64,000 bases of DNA from Limnanthes douglasii subsp. nivea. Lineage: Eukaryota; Streptophyta; Magnoliopsida; Brassicales; Limnanthaceae. A program made the translations under genes and the position numbers. Below, in pieces: positions 48,941 to 60,600 of this stretch. Under the pieces are notes generated by a model that was given only the letters and a program-made list of their open reading frames with translations, searched no databases and was not told the origin of the DNA. How positions within the stretch are numbered: position 1 is the first letter of the stretch; each line of letters begins with the position of its first letter. The DNA lies in assembly GCA_036936605.1 (NCBI GenBank), contig JAUPFV010000002.1:335395215-335459214 (forward strand), given 5' to 3'.

Positions 48941-49990
48941 TTTGAAAATTTGTGATATTTGGAAATATAATAGAGTTTATGCAGGTGAAATCCGAATGCA
49001 ATTTTTATTTTTCGCTTTGTAAGGAAAATCTAAAGCTTGGTTACTTCGATATTTTCTGGATGTATCAAAACATGGGACAAGTTGGTACAATTCTTCTTAC
49101 AAAATTACTTCCGACTATAAAGTTTATAAAGCTGAGAAACATCATTTCATATTTCTCACATCGAGAGAATGAGTCACTTTACGAATCTTGAGAAATTTAC
49201 AAGGAATGGTTGAGAAGAGTCCTTCATCATCACATCCCCACATGGATGATAGTTCAAACAATCTAGAACGGGCTACAGTCGAACACAAAGTTGACGATAG
49301 ACGCAGTAAGTGGAGGGTCCAAGAACAACAAAACTTATGAAAAAGCATATGAATGAAACTAAAGAGAACCAATTCTCAAAATTCCTTAAGATGTTTTGGA
49401 GATTGAAGTTGAATATTCCATTCGATGATCTAATAAAAAAATGATGAAGTATTCCAATTTTTTTTTTAAAAACTATCTCACCAAAAAAAAGTTCCAATAT
49501 TTTGAAATGTTGATGTTATTGAAGAATCTACTACATTGATTTAGAACAAACTACTACCAAAACTCAAAGATCCATCAATTTTTACTATATCTTGAAAACT
49601 TTGTATTATTAATTTTGAAAAATAATTATCTTATTGAGGTATTATTATAAATTTGATGTCGTTTTCAATTTATGAAAAATTAGAATCATGAGAAACTAGA
49701 CCTACAATTGTGTCATTGCACATAGCTGATAAATCTTTTAAATATCTTAGGTGAATAATAGAAGATGTTCTAAGGAAAGTTAATTACTTCATGTTACCAA
49801 TATACTTACTTATTCTAGATATCGATGAATATAAAATTGTACCTTTAATTTTATAATGATCATTTTAACCACTATTATGACGATAATAGATGTTGAGGAC
49901 CATAAATTAAGAGTTCAGACAGATGACGAATAATAGAGTTTATTGCGTTTGAAGCTATAAGCAAATTAGGATAATAATTTTTGTTTATGA
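48941..49990 (+). pseudogene. Athila-type gypsy gag-protease remnant
   Basis: 48952-49191, with stops and shifts after it, reads as a Retrotrans_gag domain: IKFIKLRNIISYF, ESLYES, EWLRRVLHHHIPTWMIVQT and TIDAVSGGSKNNKTYEKAYE, an order I recognise from Athila gag. Further on, about 49711-49980 reads as the Athila protease region: LHIADKSFKYLR, IIEDVLRKVNYFMLPIYLL, LDIDEYKIVPLIL, then TIIDVEDHKLRVQTDDE. The stretch between is eroded. RT and integrase of this element are absent. Confidence 0.7.
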
Positions 49991-50481
49991 TTAAATGTGA
50001 TAGATAATTACTTAAAAACATAAAGAAGAGTTTTCATTTTGTTTGAAATTAATTTAAAAACATGTATGACACGTTTTATTTTTCTAGAAATTAATTTTAA
50101 AAAATATGCATGAAACTTTTTATGGTGTGCATTATAAAATTCATTATTAAATCTCCATGCTCTATAAGGTAGTACTAAAATAATTGTCCTCACATTTTCG
50201 TTATGTGTATTTTGAAAATCCTAAATATTTACACGTTATTAGTGATACTTATTCAAATATTTAGTAAACTTTCATTATAAGAAATTAAATTACATAACAT
50301 GTAAAAATAATTTTCCACCTTTAATCATTGATCGAATGTTGGAGATATTGGTTGGTGATGCGTTCTATTGTTTTCTTAATACCAAATTTCATTTTGACTC
50401 GAAGAAAAAAAGACGATAACTTTTGCATGTGATAAGGACATAGAATGTTGATGGTTTGAATGTAATGAACTAAAGTTTTAT
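49991..50481. other. AT-rich spacer with local repeat
   Basis: No gene. A phrase of the type TTTGAAATTAATTTAAAAACATG...GAAACTTTTTATT recurs about 60-70 bp apart at 50035-50130. The 5' LTR expected for the following gypsy element was not recognised. Confidence 0.4.
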
Positions 50482-51634
50482 ATGATCAGTTGTAATGAAC
50501 AAATTTTGAATTTGATAAAGAGCAATATACTTCATGAAAAAAGAAGAAAGACAAGCCAATGTATGTTACATCTTGTGATGAAGAATTTGACACTTCGGTA
50601 TGTGATCAAAAGAGATTTAGGGGATCTTCAAAAAAAAGGACGGCCTCAGAAATCGCGTAAGGCTATTGATAAAAAGAAACAAAATGGTGTGAAGTAAGCA
50701 CATTGAATCAATACATAGCTATGAATGACCATAATTTGTATGTTGTCATAGAAAGAGGAGAATATAGCCAGTACATTCAAGGAGTTGATTGGATGAATTC
50801 TTCTTTAACGACTGAGATAAGGTCTATTATTCTTTTGAAGCGGTTTGGTATCTCTAAGGTGGAGAAGTTTGATGGGATGCTAGATCCCGATGATCACATC
50901 GAACAGTTCAAGAACTATATGAGAAAATGGTGACACTATTATACAGTGTAAGCAAGTTGTGGGAGATAAACTGAAGGTCTATTTGAAGATTTTTGTGTTA
51001 ACAAAAACAAGATTAGATAATTGTGAAGAGTTGGTAGTTATGACTTGCATTTCGACAAGGTTTATTACCAGGTGATTTAACAAATGAAATAACAAAGAGG
51101 AGATCTTTGACTTTTGGAGCACTGATGGCTCAAGTCGAGGTTCAAATTAAAGTTGATGAATCAACTAGAGTTCAAGGAATGGTTGGGCCTAGTGAGAATA
51201 ATTCAGCTAAAGTATCGAATAATCAAGGACATTATTTGAATTTGACATTATCATCTCGTCTAAGTGATAACAATAGTTTTCCTCCTCAAACCGGAGGGTA
51301 CCAAACTCAAGCTATAGGGTATCAATTTCAAAGACCAAGGGAAAATTAGTGGATAATTCTAGAGTATTATGCTTATTTAACTGAAAATGTGGTTGCGATT
51401 TATGAAAAGGTAAAATGATATGTGGGCTTTATTAAGCCATCTCTGATAAATAGACCAAGAGAAGAGCGCAACAACAGATTTGGTAAGTATTATAATAACA
51501 TAGGACATGCTACTGCAGATTGTCTAGCTTTGAAAAAAGAGGTACAAATTTTAATTGAAAATGGAAAATTAGTTGCTTTTGTTAAAGGGAAGAGAAGTAG
51601 GTCAAAGGCTCTAAGTGCACCAACTTTGCAATAA
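50482..51634 (+). pseudogene. Tat-type gag with eroded zinc knuckle
   Basis: 50703-50933 holds the start of the gag domain (KVEKFDGMLDPDDHIEQFKNYM). The next 170 bp are broken but keep gag-like words. 51107-51349 follows (TFGALMAQVEVQIKVDE), and 51422-51634 has a knuckle-like FGKYYNNIGHATADCLALKKE, where the first Cys is Tyr. The stretch 50482-50697 is basic and may be the N-terminal part. The gag packages element RNA; this copy is not translatable. Confidence 0.7.
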
Positions 51635-51934
51635 GCAAATCTGAATTCAAAGGAAGAAGATTTGATGATTCTAGATCTTAAGATCGATGAGTTTGACGTA
51701 GCTTGATAATATTTTGATACAAATCCAGATCAGTTAATTTTGATGGATGTGGATGAACCAATAGAACAACGATGATTTTGAAGCTTATGCGAATATTTTG
51801 AGTCCTTGGAAATTTTTGGGGAGATTCTATGACTGGTAACACTAATAGCTCCAAGAAAATGCATGTGGTAAGTTTAGCTACTCAAGTAGAATGAATGATG
51901 TCTACTCATTTGTATGGCAAGAAAAATGTTTTTT

Positions 51935-52335
51935 TTATTCTTTTCGATGAAGATGATTTGCGAGGCACTGCAGGTCCTTATGAAGATACAGTGTTTATTG
52001 GAGCAAAAATAGCTGAGATTGAAATCCAACGTGTTTTAATAGATACATGAAGCTCTGCGAATGTTTTGTTCAAGTCCACATGTGAGAAGATGCGTAATCC
52101 ACCTCAAATGTTTCAGTCACGGTGTACTATAATTGATTTTATAGGTGTTAAAGCTCATGTGATTGGAGAATTTGAGGGTGAAGTGTGTTTGGAATAAAGG
52201 CCTTTTAAATATAAATTGCAAGTTCTATTCATGTTAGTGGATTGTCCGACCAGTTAGAATGCTATTATTGGGAGATCTTGGCTTTCGAGGATGTATGTAG
52301 TTGTATCGACTATCTATTAGTGTTTGAAGTATGTC
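51935..52335 (+). pseudogene. Tat-type aspartic protease, DTGSS broken
   Basis: One frame reads GPYEDTVFIGAKIAEIEIQR, then VLIDT, a TGA stop and SSANVLFKSTCEKM. The catalytic DTGSS motif therefore has a stop at the Gly position (GGA to TGA). FEGEVCLE, a stop, and AIIGRSWLSRM follow, as in the C-terminal part of plant gypsy proteases. Confidence 0.78.
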
Positions 52336-52664
52336 ATTTGAGACCGTGTTGGGGTAGTTTGAAGTGATCATAAGGTAGCAAGAGAATGCTATGTAACAAC
52401 ATTTCTTATCTGAGGTCCTAACAGGGAAGATCGAATGACTGAATAGCAGTTAGGGGGGTTGACCTCAGAAGAAGAAAAAAGAATTAATGATCCGAGAGAA
52501 ACCTTGGGATCTCTAACAATAGGTAAAAGTATAGAAGAATACTTCTTTCCCAATAGAAAGATTCTTCGAATAGGGACATTATTATCACAAACCCTACGTT
52601 AACAATTGTTACAATTTTTGTTTGCTAATTTGGATATTTTCACTTGGAAACAAAGAATGTGGTG

Positions 52665-54441
52665 GGGGTTCCATCTGATGCGATATCTTATATCTTGCCA
52701 ATAACTCCGAGGATTAAGCCAGTTATTAAAAAAAGATATGTTTTTTTGTTGAAAAGTTAGAGTCTATAGTTGTAGAAGTGGATCATTTGTCTAGGTTCAG
52801 ACATATCAAGGAGGCACAATATCATTTATGGACAACAAACCCAGTGTTGGTTCAAAAAAAAAGAATGGGAAATGGAGAATTTATGTTGAATTCACAAATT
52901 TGAATCGTGCCTGCCTAAAGATCCATTTCATGTTTCTCGTATAGATCAACCGGTTGATTCGACTTCAGGAAATAAAATTTTGTCTTTTATGGATGCTTTT
53001 ACAGGGTATAACCAGATTCAAATGAATCCAAAAGACCAAGAAAGAACCACATTTATCACTGATCGAGGCTTACATTGTTATAGGGTTATGCCTTTTGGGT
53101 TGAAGAATGTTGGAGCAACATATAAAAGGTTGGTGAATAAAGCTCTTGCTTCTCAGATTTGGAGAAATATGAAGGTGTACATTGATGATATGTTGGTCAA
53201 ACGTCCAATTGATGATGAGCATTTGGAAGATTTAGAGAAAACTGTTTTGAATTTAAAGATTATTCGATTAAAGCTAAATCTTGAGAAATATACTTTTAGA
53301 GTTCGATTAGGGAGATTTTTGGAATTTATTCTTAGTGAAAAAAGGATAGAGGCTGATCCAAATTAGTTGAAGGCTTTAGTCTCAATGACATCACCTCAAA
53401 CTAATAAGGAGGTGAAAATCTTAACAGGAAGGTCAATTGCCCTCAATCGGTTTATTTCAAGGTTTTATGACGAGTGTTTTCCTTTTTTCCAAGTGTTACA
53501 AAGGCCAAAGGAGTTTGAATGGCCATCGGATTGTGAAGCCATATTTTCAAAGATTAAGGAACTTTTGTTGTCACCAGAGATATTGTCCAAGCCTCGAATT
53601 GGAGAGCAATTGTTTTTATACATAGTAGTTTCTGACTTTGCTGTGAGTGATGTTTTGGTAAGTGAAGAAGAGGGAGTTTCAAAGTGAGTGTACTACGTTA
53701 GTAAGAGATTGTTAAAATAAAAATTGGTTTTATCTTTAGTGGTGGCTACAAAGAAAATGCACCTTATTGTCAAGCTCATACTATTGCGGTTCGAACTTCT
53801 TTTCCACTAAATAATGTCTTAGAATGCCTAATTGTTTTTTTGGAAGGATGATCAAATGGTCAAAAGAGTGGGGAGATTTTGATATCATTTTTATTCCTCG
53901 AACGACCATCAAGGCTCAAGCTTTCCTTGATTTTCTTCTTGATTTTCATTGAAGTCGGTTTGACGAGTAGACAAATAAACAGATCTTGCCAGAAACTTCA
54001 GTGTGGATAGTCCAACCAGATGAGGGTTCATTTATATTGGGGTGCAGCGCATGAGTGCATTTGGTTGCTCCTTCTGTGGATGCTATGTATCAAGCTATTC
54101 TATTTGGATTTCGTGTATCGGATAAAGAAGCTCAATATTAGACTGCGTTGGTTGGTTTAAGACTTGCTAATGTATGTGGTAAAACAATAGTTCGGTTAGA
54201 AACATATTCACTATTAATAGCATATCATATGGCATGTGTTTATGAGGGTAGGAAAGATCATTTAGTTTTGTATTTGCGTGAGCTTCGAAAATTGGCTCTC
54301 ATATTCTATAAAGTGACGATAAAACATAATAATCAAAGGGATAACATAATTGTTGAATCTTTATCAACAATTGTGTATACAAAAGAATATCCTTGGATAT
54401 TATTACAAGAGAGTGCTTTCATTCTAACACGATCAAAATAA
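52665..54441 (+). pseudogene. Tat-type reverse transcriptase with dual RNase H
   Basis: RT begins with broken YILPITPRIKPVIKK and EAQYHLWTTNPVLVQKK. It then runs openly at 52980-53366 with FMDAFTGYNQIQMN, FGLKNVGATY and the intact catalytic box VYIDDMLVK. The first RNase H (53367-53950) has FLYIVVSDFAVSDVLV, VYYVSKRLL and GRFDIIFIPRTTIKAQAFLDF. A second, archaeal-type RNase H (about 54000-54441) has ALVGLRLANVCGKTIVRLET and AYHMACVYEGRKDHLVLYLREL, with several expected acids replaced. Multiple stops occur. Integrase should follow but the strand switches to the antisense ORF instead. Confidence 0.82.
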
Positions 54442-54508
54442 TGTAAATGTGTTGAGAAGGTATTTGTCACTCGAGATACAATTCAAAATAATGTATCCTT
54501 GGTATTTG

Positions 54509-56345
54509 TCACTTCATTCTTGGGTTTAACTTTAAGAACACAGAAATAGTATCCCTCTGATTCTTTTTCATCATACTTATTGCTACCTCCACGACTTGTT
54601 TTTTGTGATCCTCCAAGTCCACCTCTGCCTGCTCTTGAAACTCTTTCCTTCGTTGATCTTTCTCAGCTTTTAATTCCCCAAGATCTACTTTCCATTTGGA
54701 AATCTCCACTGTCAATTCTGCAATCCGTTTAGATTGATCCTCCACCCTCTTCGTGTGGGTCACAATCTGTGTGAGCGGACCAACATTTTGAGACCCTAAC
54801 CCATCATTCTTCTTGAGCAGGTCATTGTTCAACGTCACCAATAAAGCACTGCTGCTGATTAAATCTTGGTATTCCTTCATACAAGCGTTATGCTCACTAA
54901 CAACTAAGGACAACTTGCGCCGTAATGCATCATTATCATACAAAGTTACTCGTGTCGCCCCCTAGTTGACCCATAAGAATTCTTAAACCTAGAAAGCTCG
55001 GTGGCCAAGATTTTTACACAGCCAGAAAATAAGGCCTCTCATTTCCACGTTCCTATTGTTTGATAATCCAGGCCATACATGCGTCGATAGGCCAGCACAG
55101 CTAAATTATGATGCGTATGCCTACACATCGAGGTAAAATTATTTTCAACCCAACATCATATCAAGTAATCTTACATGCTTATAAAATACTAAACTCCAAA
55201 AAAAAACACTAATTGTCGCTGTAAAATCTCGTTCATGGGCACGTTGTCGTAAAAAGATAGTTCGGGGCAGCTTGTTAGTTGTTCCAGCATAAGCACCGAA
55301 GGTCAAGGCATCACCATGCTCACGGGTGGATTTTCCTCAGCCAATCTACGACCTCGCGCAGCCTCACCAACACGATATGATTTGGGTTTCAGGTCAAGCC
55401 TCACAATTTTCACGTATGACGACTCGACACCCACGCCCTTCATGAAATATTTCGTATGCCAAACTATCTTATCGGTCTTCTTAGAGACGTCTTCTTTAAA
55501 TTGACACCTCATCACGTTTCTTCTCTTTCAAATCCCCATCACTTTCCTCGTCCTTATCAACTAATCTCAATTGACGTTGTGATATTGGAACAATATTTAA
55601 TAAAATGATTTATTTTTATAAGAGAACACTCTTCCTCTTCAGTTTCCTCATCAATTTCACGTGGGCGTCGACCACGGTCCTTCGCTCCTTCCTCTCTAAC
55701 CTGCGCACTACTGTCATCGTATTGACTATCTCCCCCAAAATCTCTAATAGTCAAAATCTCATCTTCCATTTCTTTTTTATCTCGAGGGGGTGATGTATTT
55801 TCCCACTCTCGTGCCTTACGACCCTGAGGCACCACAAACCCAACCGCAACATTGTTGAGATCGCGATACCTTTTTTCCATCAAGTCTCGTAATTAATCCA
55901 CCTTTAACACTTCCCCACTTCATGCCATCTTCACCTACTCGTCCTCTGAAATTTCCAATTCGGGTACATTCCACAATCCATGCTTCAAATAAATTCACTT
56001 ATGTAAACAGGCTTGATGCTTCGTGGCTTCACGTTGTGTTTTCTTCTGCTGAGAAAATAATCAATAGATTTACAACTCCCTCCGAAAAACCTTACCTACA
56101 ACACTGTTGGTGCTTTCCCTCACCTTCAGACACAAACACCAATTCACATAATGTAACCAGTAGGCTATATTCATAAAAACGAAATAATGTTTACTTTTTA
56201 CATTTAACCAGCCAGCGTCTCTCCAGTTGAAGGTTCATCACATCACTTTCGTTCTCCCAATTATCAGATACAAACACAAACGCGTGTTTCGAGTTCTTAT
56301 CAGGGTTACGAAACTTCACCAATCTTATTACCCCCATAATTTGGA
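54509..56345 (-). pseudogene. Antisense ORF of Tat element (PF04195-like, coiled coil)
   Basis: Read right to left. About 56330-56180 contains RLVKFRNPDKNSKHAFVFVSDNWEN, matching the KQRFVFISGVWENG block of the antisense ORF at 4869-6146. 55998-55816, 55883-55557 (acidic, EEGAKDRGRRPREIDEETEEEE) and 55515-55303 (Lys/Arg-rich) follow in shifting frames. 54943-54509 is a long charged helix with regular heptads (KRVEDQSKRIAELTVEISKW), a likely coiled coil. Plant PF04195 proteins have this order: conserved N-terminal block, charged linker, coiled-coil tail. Its place between RNase H and an LTR-like end, on the opposite strand, fits a Tat antisense ORF. Function unknown. Confidence 0.55.
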
Positions 56346-57552
56346 GGTAGAAGAGGGGTTAGCATGATACTTTTGTGACATCCAGTATAACTAGGAAATC
56401 TGTGAGACACAAAAGAATATCTAATAGTTTGGAACTTAAAATTGAACTAAGAAATACTTTCCATCCATTGGTTATCAGTTGTGTCGAGAATATGTTTATG
56501 AAACTGAAGAAATCATAGATCAAAGAGGTTAAGGGTAGTCTTCAACCGTAATAAAAAATGGTCGTGTATATGCATGTTTTGATCTCTTGGGCCTGATAAG
56601 GTTACTCCTCAAGAATTGACCCTCACTATAACGTCATTAGGGATACCGTATCACCCTAAATTCGCAGAGGACATCTTCAATTAGATACCCATATTTGGGG
56701 ATTAACCGCAAAAAATACTTATCCAAAAATGAGAGACTTTCAAACTCCGACTCTATGCGTCACCGGTGATGATGCCCGTTTTCTCTTTCTTCTTACCATC
56801 CTTTTATGGGTCCATCAATCAAGTGAGTGCAATTATCCAACAATGATTGTTAGAGCAAGCAAACGGTCAGGATAGCCCGCATCCAAGAGTGCGACCGGTG
56901 GGTGGGTCTCATGGTAACCAACCAAGTTCAAGCAAGCCTATCCAAGTGGTCCAGGGATAACCATAATCTGACACTTCTAGTACTATAACTATAAAACAAT
57001 CACAAAAGGTTATATTTTGAGCATATTTTTTCTACTAGTTAGATCTATGGTGCAAGAAAACGGTGAGAAGTTTCACTCCTAAAAAACCACAAAATAGTGT
57101 TTTCTCTCCCTAACTAATTCAATAAATTGCAAGATAAATTTGAAATCAATTTACCCTAGTAATTGGCTTGACATTGCACGGGTTATAGAACGTTACTTTT
57201 ATCTACATTATTTAAACTAACACGCTTCGTGAGATTTGAAGTGGTATGATATATTAATATGCCATAATTGTGTCAGAACCTTCATGGCTGATATGCCGGC
57301 TAATAAGTCCCACGTGTAATTATAACGCTGGTAATTAATTAACTCACTATTTGACCAAGTAAACTACATGGCCTTCTTACAAAATGCGGTTTTTTATTCT
57401 TCCGATCTACTCTTCCCCAAATTTCTGTATTCCATCGACTATATTTTTTTTTAAAAAATCTACTATATGTACTAGGGAGAGCCCTAATAAGGTTTTCATC
57501 ATCGGAGTTGATAATATCGGGCAAGCTATGACCAGATGGCAATAAAATTGAG
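56346..57552. other. Unassigned interval before LTR-like end
   Basis: No domain was recognised. A purine-rich run (about 56342-56358) and the minus-strand open stretch 57339-57542 (67 codons, no homology seen) are the only features. It is less AT-rich than the flanks, which fits retroelement spacer sequence. Confidence 0.35.
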
Positions 57553-58196
57553 GCCCAAACAAAGCCAAACTAAGGTATCTCGACATTATACCAAGGTAAC
57601 CCGCATAGGATATCTACGTCGCACACAACAACTAAATTGAGGCTAAACTGAGGGACCTTCGCTCCATACTGAAATGACTCGTAAAGTAGTTTCTAGATGT
57701 CAAATCTGATAGTCGAGCAGAGACCGAATTATAAGACATCGATGTCACCCCATAAGGAATGACCGAGCAGAACCGAGCAATGGCCTCAATGAGAACCGAG
57801 TGCTAGTTGGGTGCATCTCCTACACTAGGTCTTAAAAGAGCACAAGCCATCTAGAGAGACCAATATGGTCATATCAAGGTTCACAGAAGAATAACTATCA
57901 GTTGTTAATGTTTACACGACGCAAACATGAGCAACGCATAATAAAGGACTGTAAAGAGACTTAACAATTATTAAAGATAATTAATGACTGGAAAATCAAC
58001 GTAACTGGCGAAGACATAAGTAATGGCCATAAAAATAGGTTTACGATCACATTTAGTGGAATTATGTATTTAGTGGGAGAGAGAAATTATACTATGAGGT
58101 CTATAAATATGATGGTGAATGTATAAATGTGTATATTTTCTTTCCAGATTAATAAAACTACCACTTGGAAAATATCTTGGGAGATTTCTCTAACAA
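57553..58196 (+). repeat. LTR-like right end of Tat element
   Basis: It has a TATA box TCTATAAATA near 58101, AATAAAA near 58151 and ends GATTTCTCTAACA at 58196, the usual promoter-to-polyadenylation layout of a plant LTR read on the plus strand. The left end is not fixed, and no second copy is in the window. Confidence 0.4.
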
Positions 58197-59040
58197 TACA
58201 AATGTGGCTAATCGCAAAATAATATGAAAACGAGTAGTAGAATTATATAATTTCCTCAATTCAAAATATTAGAAGATCCGTTTTTTTTTTCTTTTATCAA
58301 TTATATTTAATATTATTACGTGTTTATATATATATATTGGATTACTTAATCATATACACATGGGAAAGTATCAAATTTACCGACAAGCAGTCAGATTTTG
58401 AAGTTTATAACAAATTACATGCACCATAAATTCTTCAATAATACTCTTTTAAAAACGAACACATATAACCTTCAACTATTGGTTATTTATAACTCTCAAA
58501 ATTCCAATTTTTCAAATGCTAATTTTAAAACAAATTCAAAAAACACATATTTTTTTATTTTTTAAAAGACAAACAAACCAAAATTCATGAGTGATATGCT
58601 TGGATATTTTTATTTCATGATAGGGTAAGTTTTGTATGTTGCGTCATTCTCATTATTGCTCCAGTAACTGCACTGTTCTTCTATACCGACTGCGATAAAA
58701 AAAACTATCACAACTATTTTTATTTTCTTCAAGAAGTAGCAAATTTAACTAAAAACATTAGAAACAGTTATTGGAGAAATAATGAGAATGACGCTGACAA
58801 TAACATCATATAACTCTTCTTGTAAGCAAATATCGTACCATCAGTATATATATTTCTCCTATTTAGAATATTCTTAACTATTATAGCCAAGCAAATAGCG
58901 CTATTGTAGTTGTATTATTTACAATAAGTTTAAAGTATATCTACACGGGATGCTTCTCGGTTTGTAATATTTTGATGGAAGTTTATACACCGTACATATT
59001 TCGATGAAGGTTTATTATTATTATTATTATTAATATTAAA
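58197..59040. other. AT-rich region with hairpin
   Basis: No gene. A segment at about 58535-58610 (AAACACATAT...AAATTCATGAGTGATATG) resembles 7385-7450. It includes the stem-loop at 58641-58794. Confidence 0.45.
58641..58794. ncRNA. Candidate miRNA-like or MITE stem-loop
   Basis: 58641-58670 is complementary in reverse to 58765-58794 over 30 bp with one mismatch and one G-U pair, separated by a 94-nt loop. GCGTCATTCTCATTATTGCT begins the left arm. Length and near-perfect stem suit a plant miRNA precursor or a small inverted-repeat element. No known miRNA was recognised. Transcription is not shown. Confidence 0.35.
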
Positions 59041-59059
59041 TAAATAAATGGTAGTAAAT

Positions 59060-60600
59060 CAAAAGAAAAGAAGGGTTAGACACAAAAAAACATGCAAAAC
59101 ACTTTATATAGTGCTGCTCCAACAACGCTTTGACTTTGTTTTACATTCACACAAACAAAACATGTAATTTGAAACTGGATCTTTTGTTTGGCTCGTTGCT
59201 TTGATGGTCAATTCTGGCTACAAAAATTTATATAAGAAGAGACAGAATTGCCACTAAAAATCAAGGTTGTTAATGCGTTGGTCAGTGATATTAGGGTAAA
59301 TGTTTTTTAACATGGATTAGTGATGTTAGAGCAACCTATTTTATTGTAATAATTATCGCTCCTATAATAATCTATTACCAATTTATATGGTCGACCCTTC
59401 CATAATAGGTACCAACAGGTAGGAAAATCATATTTGGGGCTTTTAGTTTAGGATAATCATATGAATTGAGATCCTTCTGTATTTCATTTTTACGTTTTTA
59501 GTTTTTATTTATAAAAATTTCTTTTATAAAGAAAACTGGCTAAATAGTTTATTTTTACTATCATTTTCATCTTATTTTTTTATTAAATCATATTTACTTT
59601 TTCTATTTTTCTAAACTAGAAAAATCAAAATCCGAACATTACAAATTAAAACTAATATATTTGAATTACACTTTATTGTCTTCGTAATGAATGTTTTGTG
59701 GCTAAAAAACATATCAGATTATCTAAGATTTTCTATATTTATCAATTGTACTACGTCAGTCTTTTTCTTTTATATCTTTATAAACCGGGTTTTTATGTTT
59801 TATAAACATAACAAACCGAACTTTTTCTGAGAATGTGAGAGACCTATTTATTACAAATTGAAAACACGAGAGACTTGTTTATTACAAACGTAAGGACACG
59901 TTTATTATAGAAAAGGATCTGTTTGTTACATTTTAAAAACATAGAGGATCTATTTATACAAAAGTAAAGAAAGATGACTGATGTGAGACGATTGATAAAC
60001 ATGAGAAACCCGTCATGTTTTTTACCCGAAGTTTTGCTTTTCTTTATGGCGGTTATGTTTTTGGTCGAAACTAATTAGGTGAATTATAGATATTATTAGT
60101 CTATATATTTAACTTTCTTTTTCCGAAATATAATATTTTGTTATTGATTTGGTTTTTTTGAAGTTTTTATATAATATCAATTTTTTATATTTTATTTTAA
60201 TTTTTTTAATAACACGAGATTTAATACAAACGAATTAATATAAATTGAATTTAACACAACACAAAATCTATAAAAAAAAATCAGAATTTAATATCCGTTT
60301 TTGAAATTGGTTTTTTTAAACCTTAAAAAATGAGTTTTTATAATGAAAAATAGCAATCTTTATAATGATGAAATGAAATTTCAAAAAAAAACCTTAAAAT
60401 CGGTATAATCTAGTAGATACCAAAATGGTGTACGGTCATTCGTATTTGTGATGCTTCTAAGGAAGCGATCGAATCCTAATAATTTGTTGTTCATGCGCAA
60501 TTTATGTGATGGTCAACTAAAACAATGAAAGATTAAGAAAGACGGTCGTTTATAATGCTTGTTAGGAGAATTCAAAGGTTAAATAATTATGAATTCAAAG
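59060..60600 (+). repeat. Copy B of a dispersed AT-rich segment
   Basis: Counterpart of 34500-35760, same orientation. Shared blocks: ACTTTATATA and TTCACACAAACAAAACAT (about 59100-59162), CTATTACCAATTTATATG (about 59373), TAGGTGAATTATAGATAT (about 60077) and TTTTTTTAATAACACGAGAT (about 60205). Lengths between blocks differ by insertions and deletions. No coding sequence. Confidence 0.5.

Larger units (their letters stand above)
50482..58196 (+). mobile_element. Tat-lineage Ty3/gypsy element, defective, 5' LTR missing
   Basis: Plus-strand gag, protease, RT and two RNase H domains (50703-54441) are followed at once by a minus-strand antisense ORF (54509-56345) and an LTR-like end (about 57553-58196). 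A second, archaeal-type RNase H after the first, and an antisense ORF before the 3' LTR, are features of Tat-lineage plant elements. No integrase was found between RNase H and the antisense ORF. No 5' LTR matching the right end is present upstream. Limits are therefore inferred. Confidence 0.6.
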
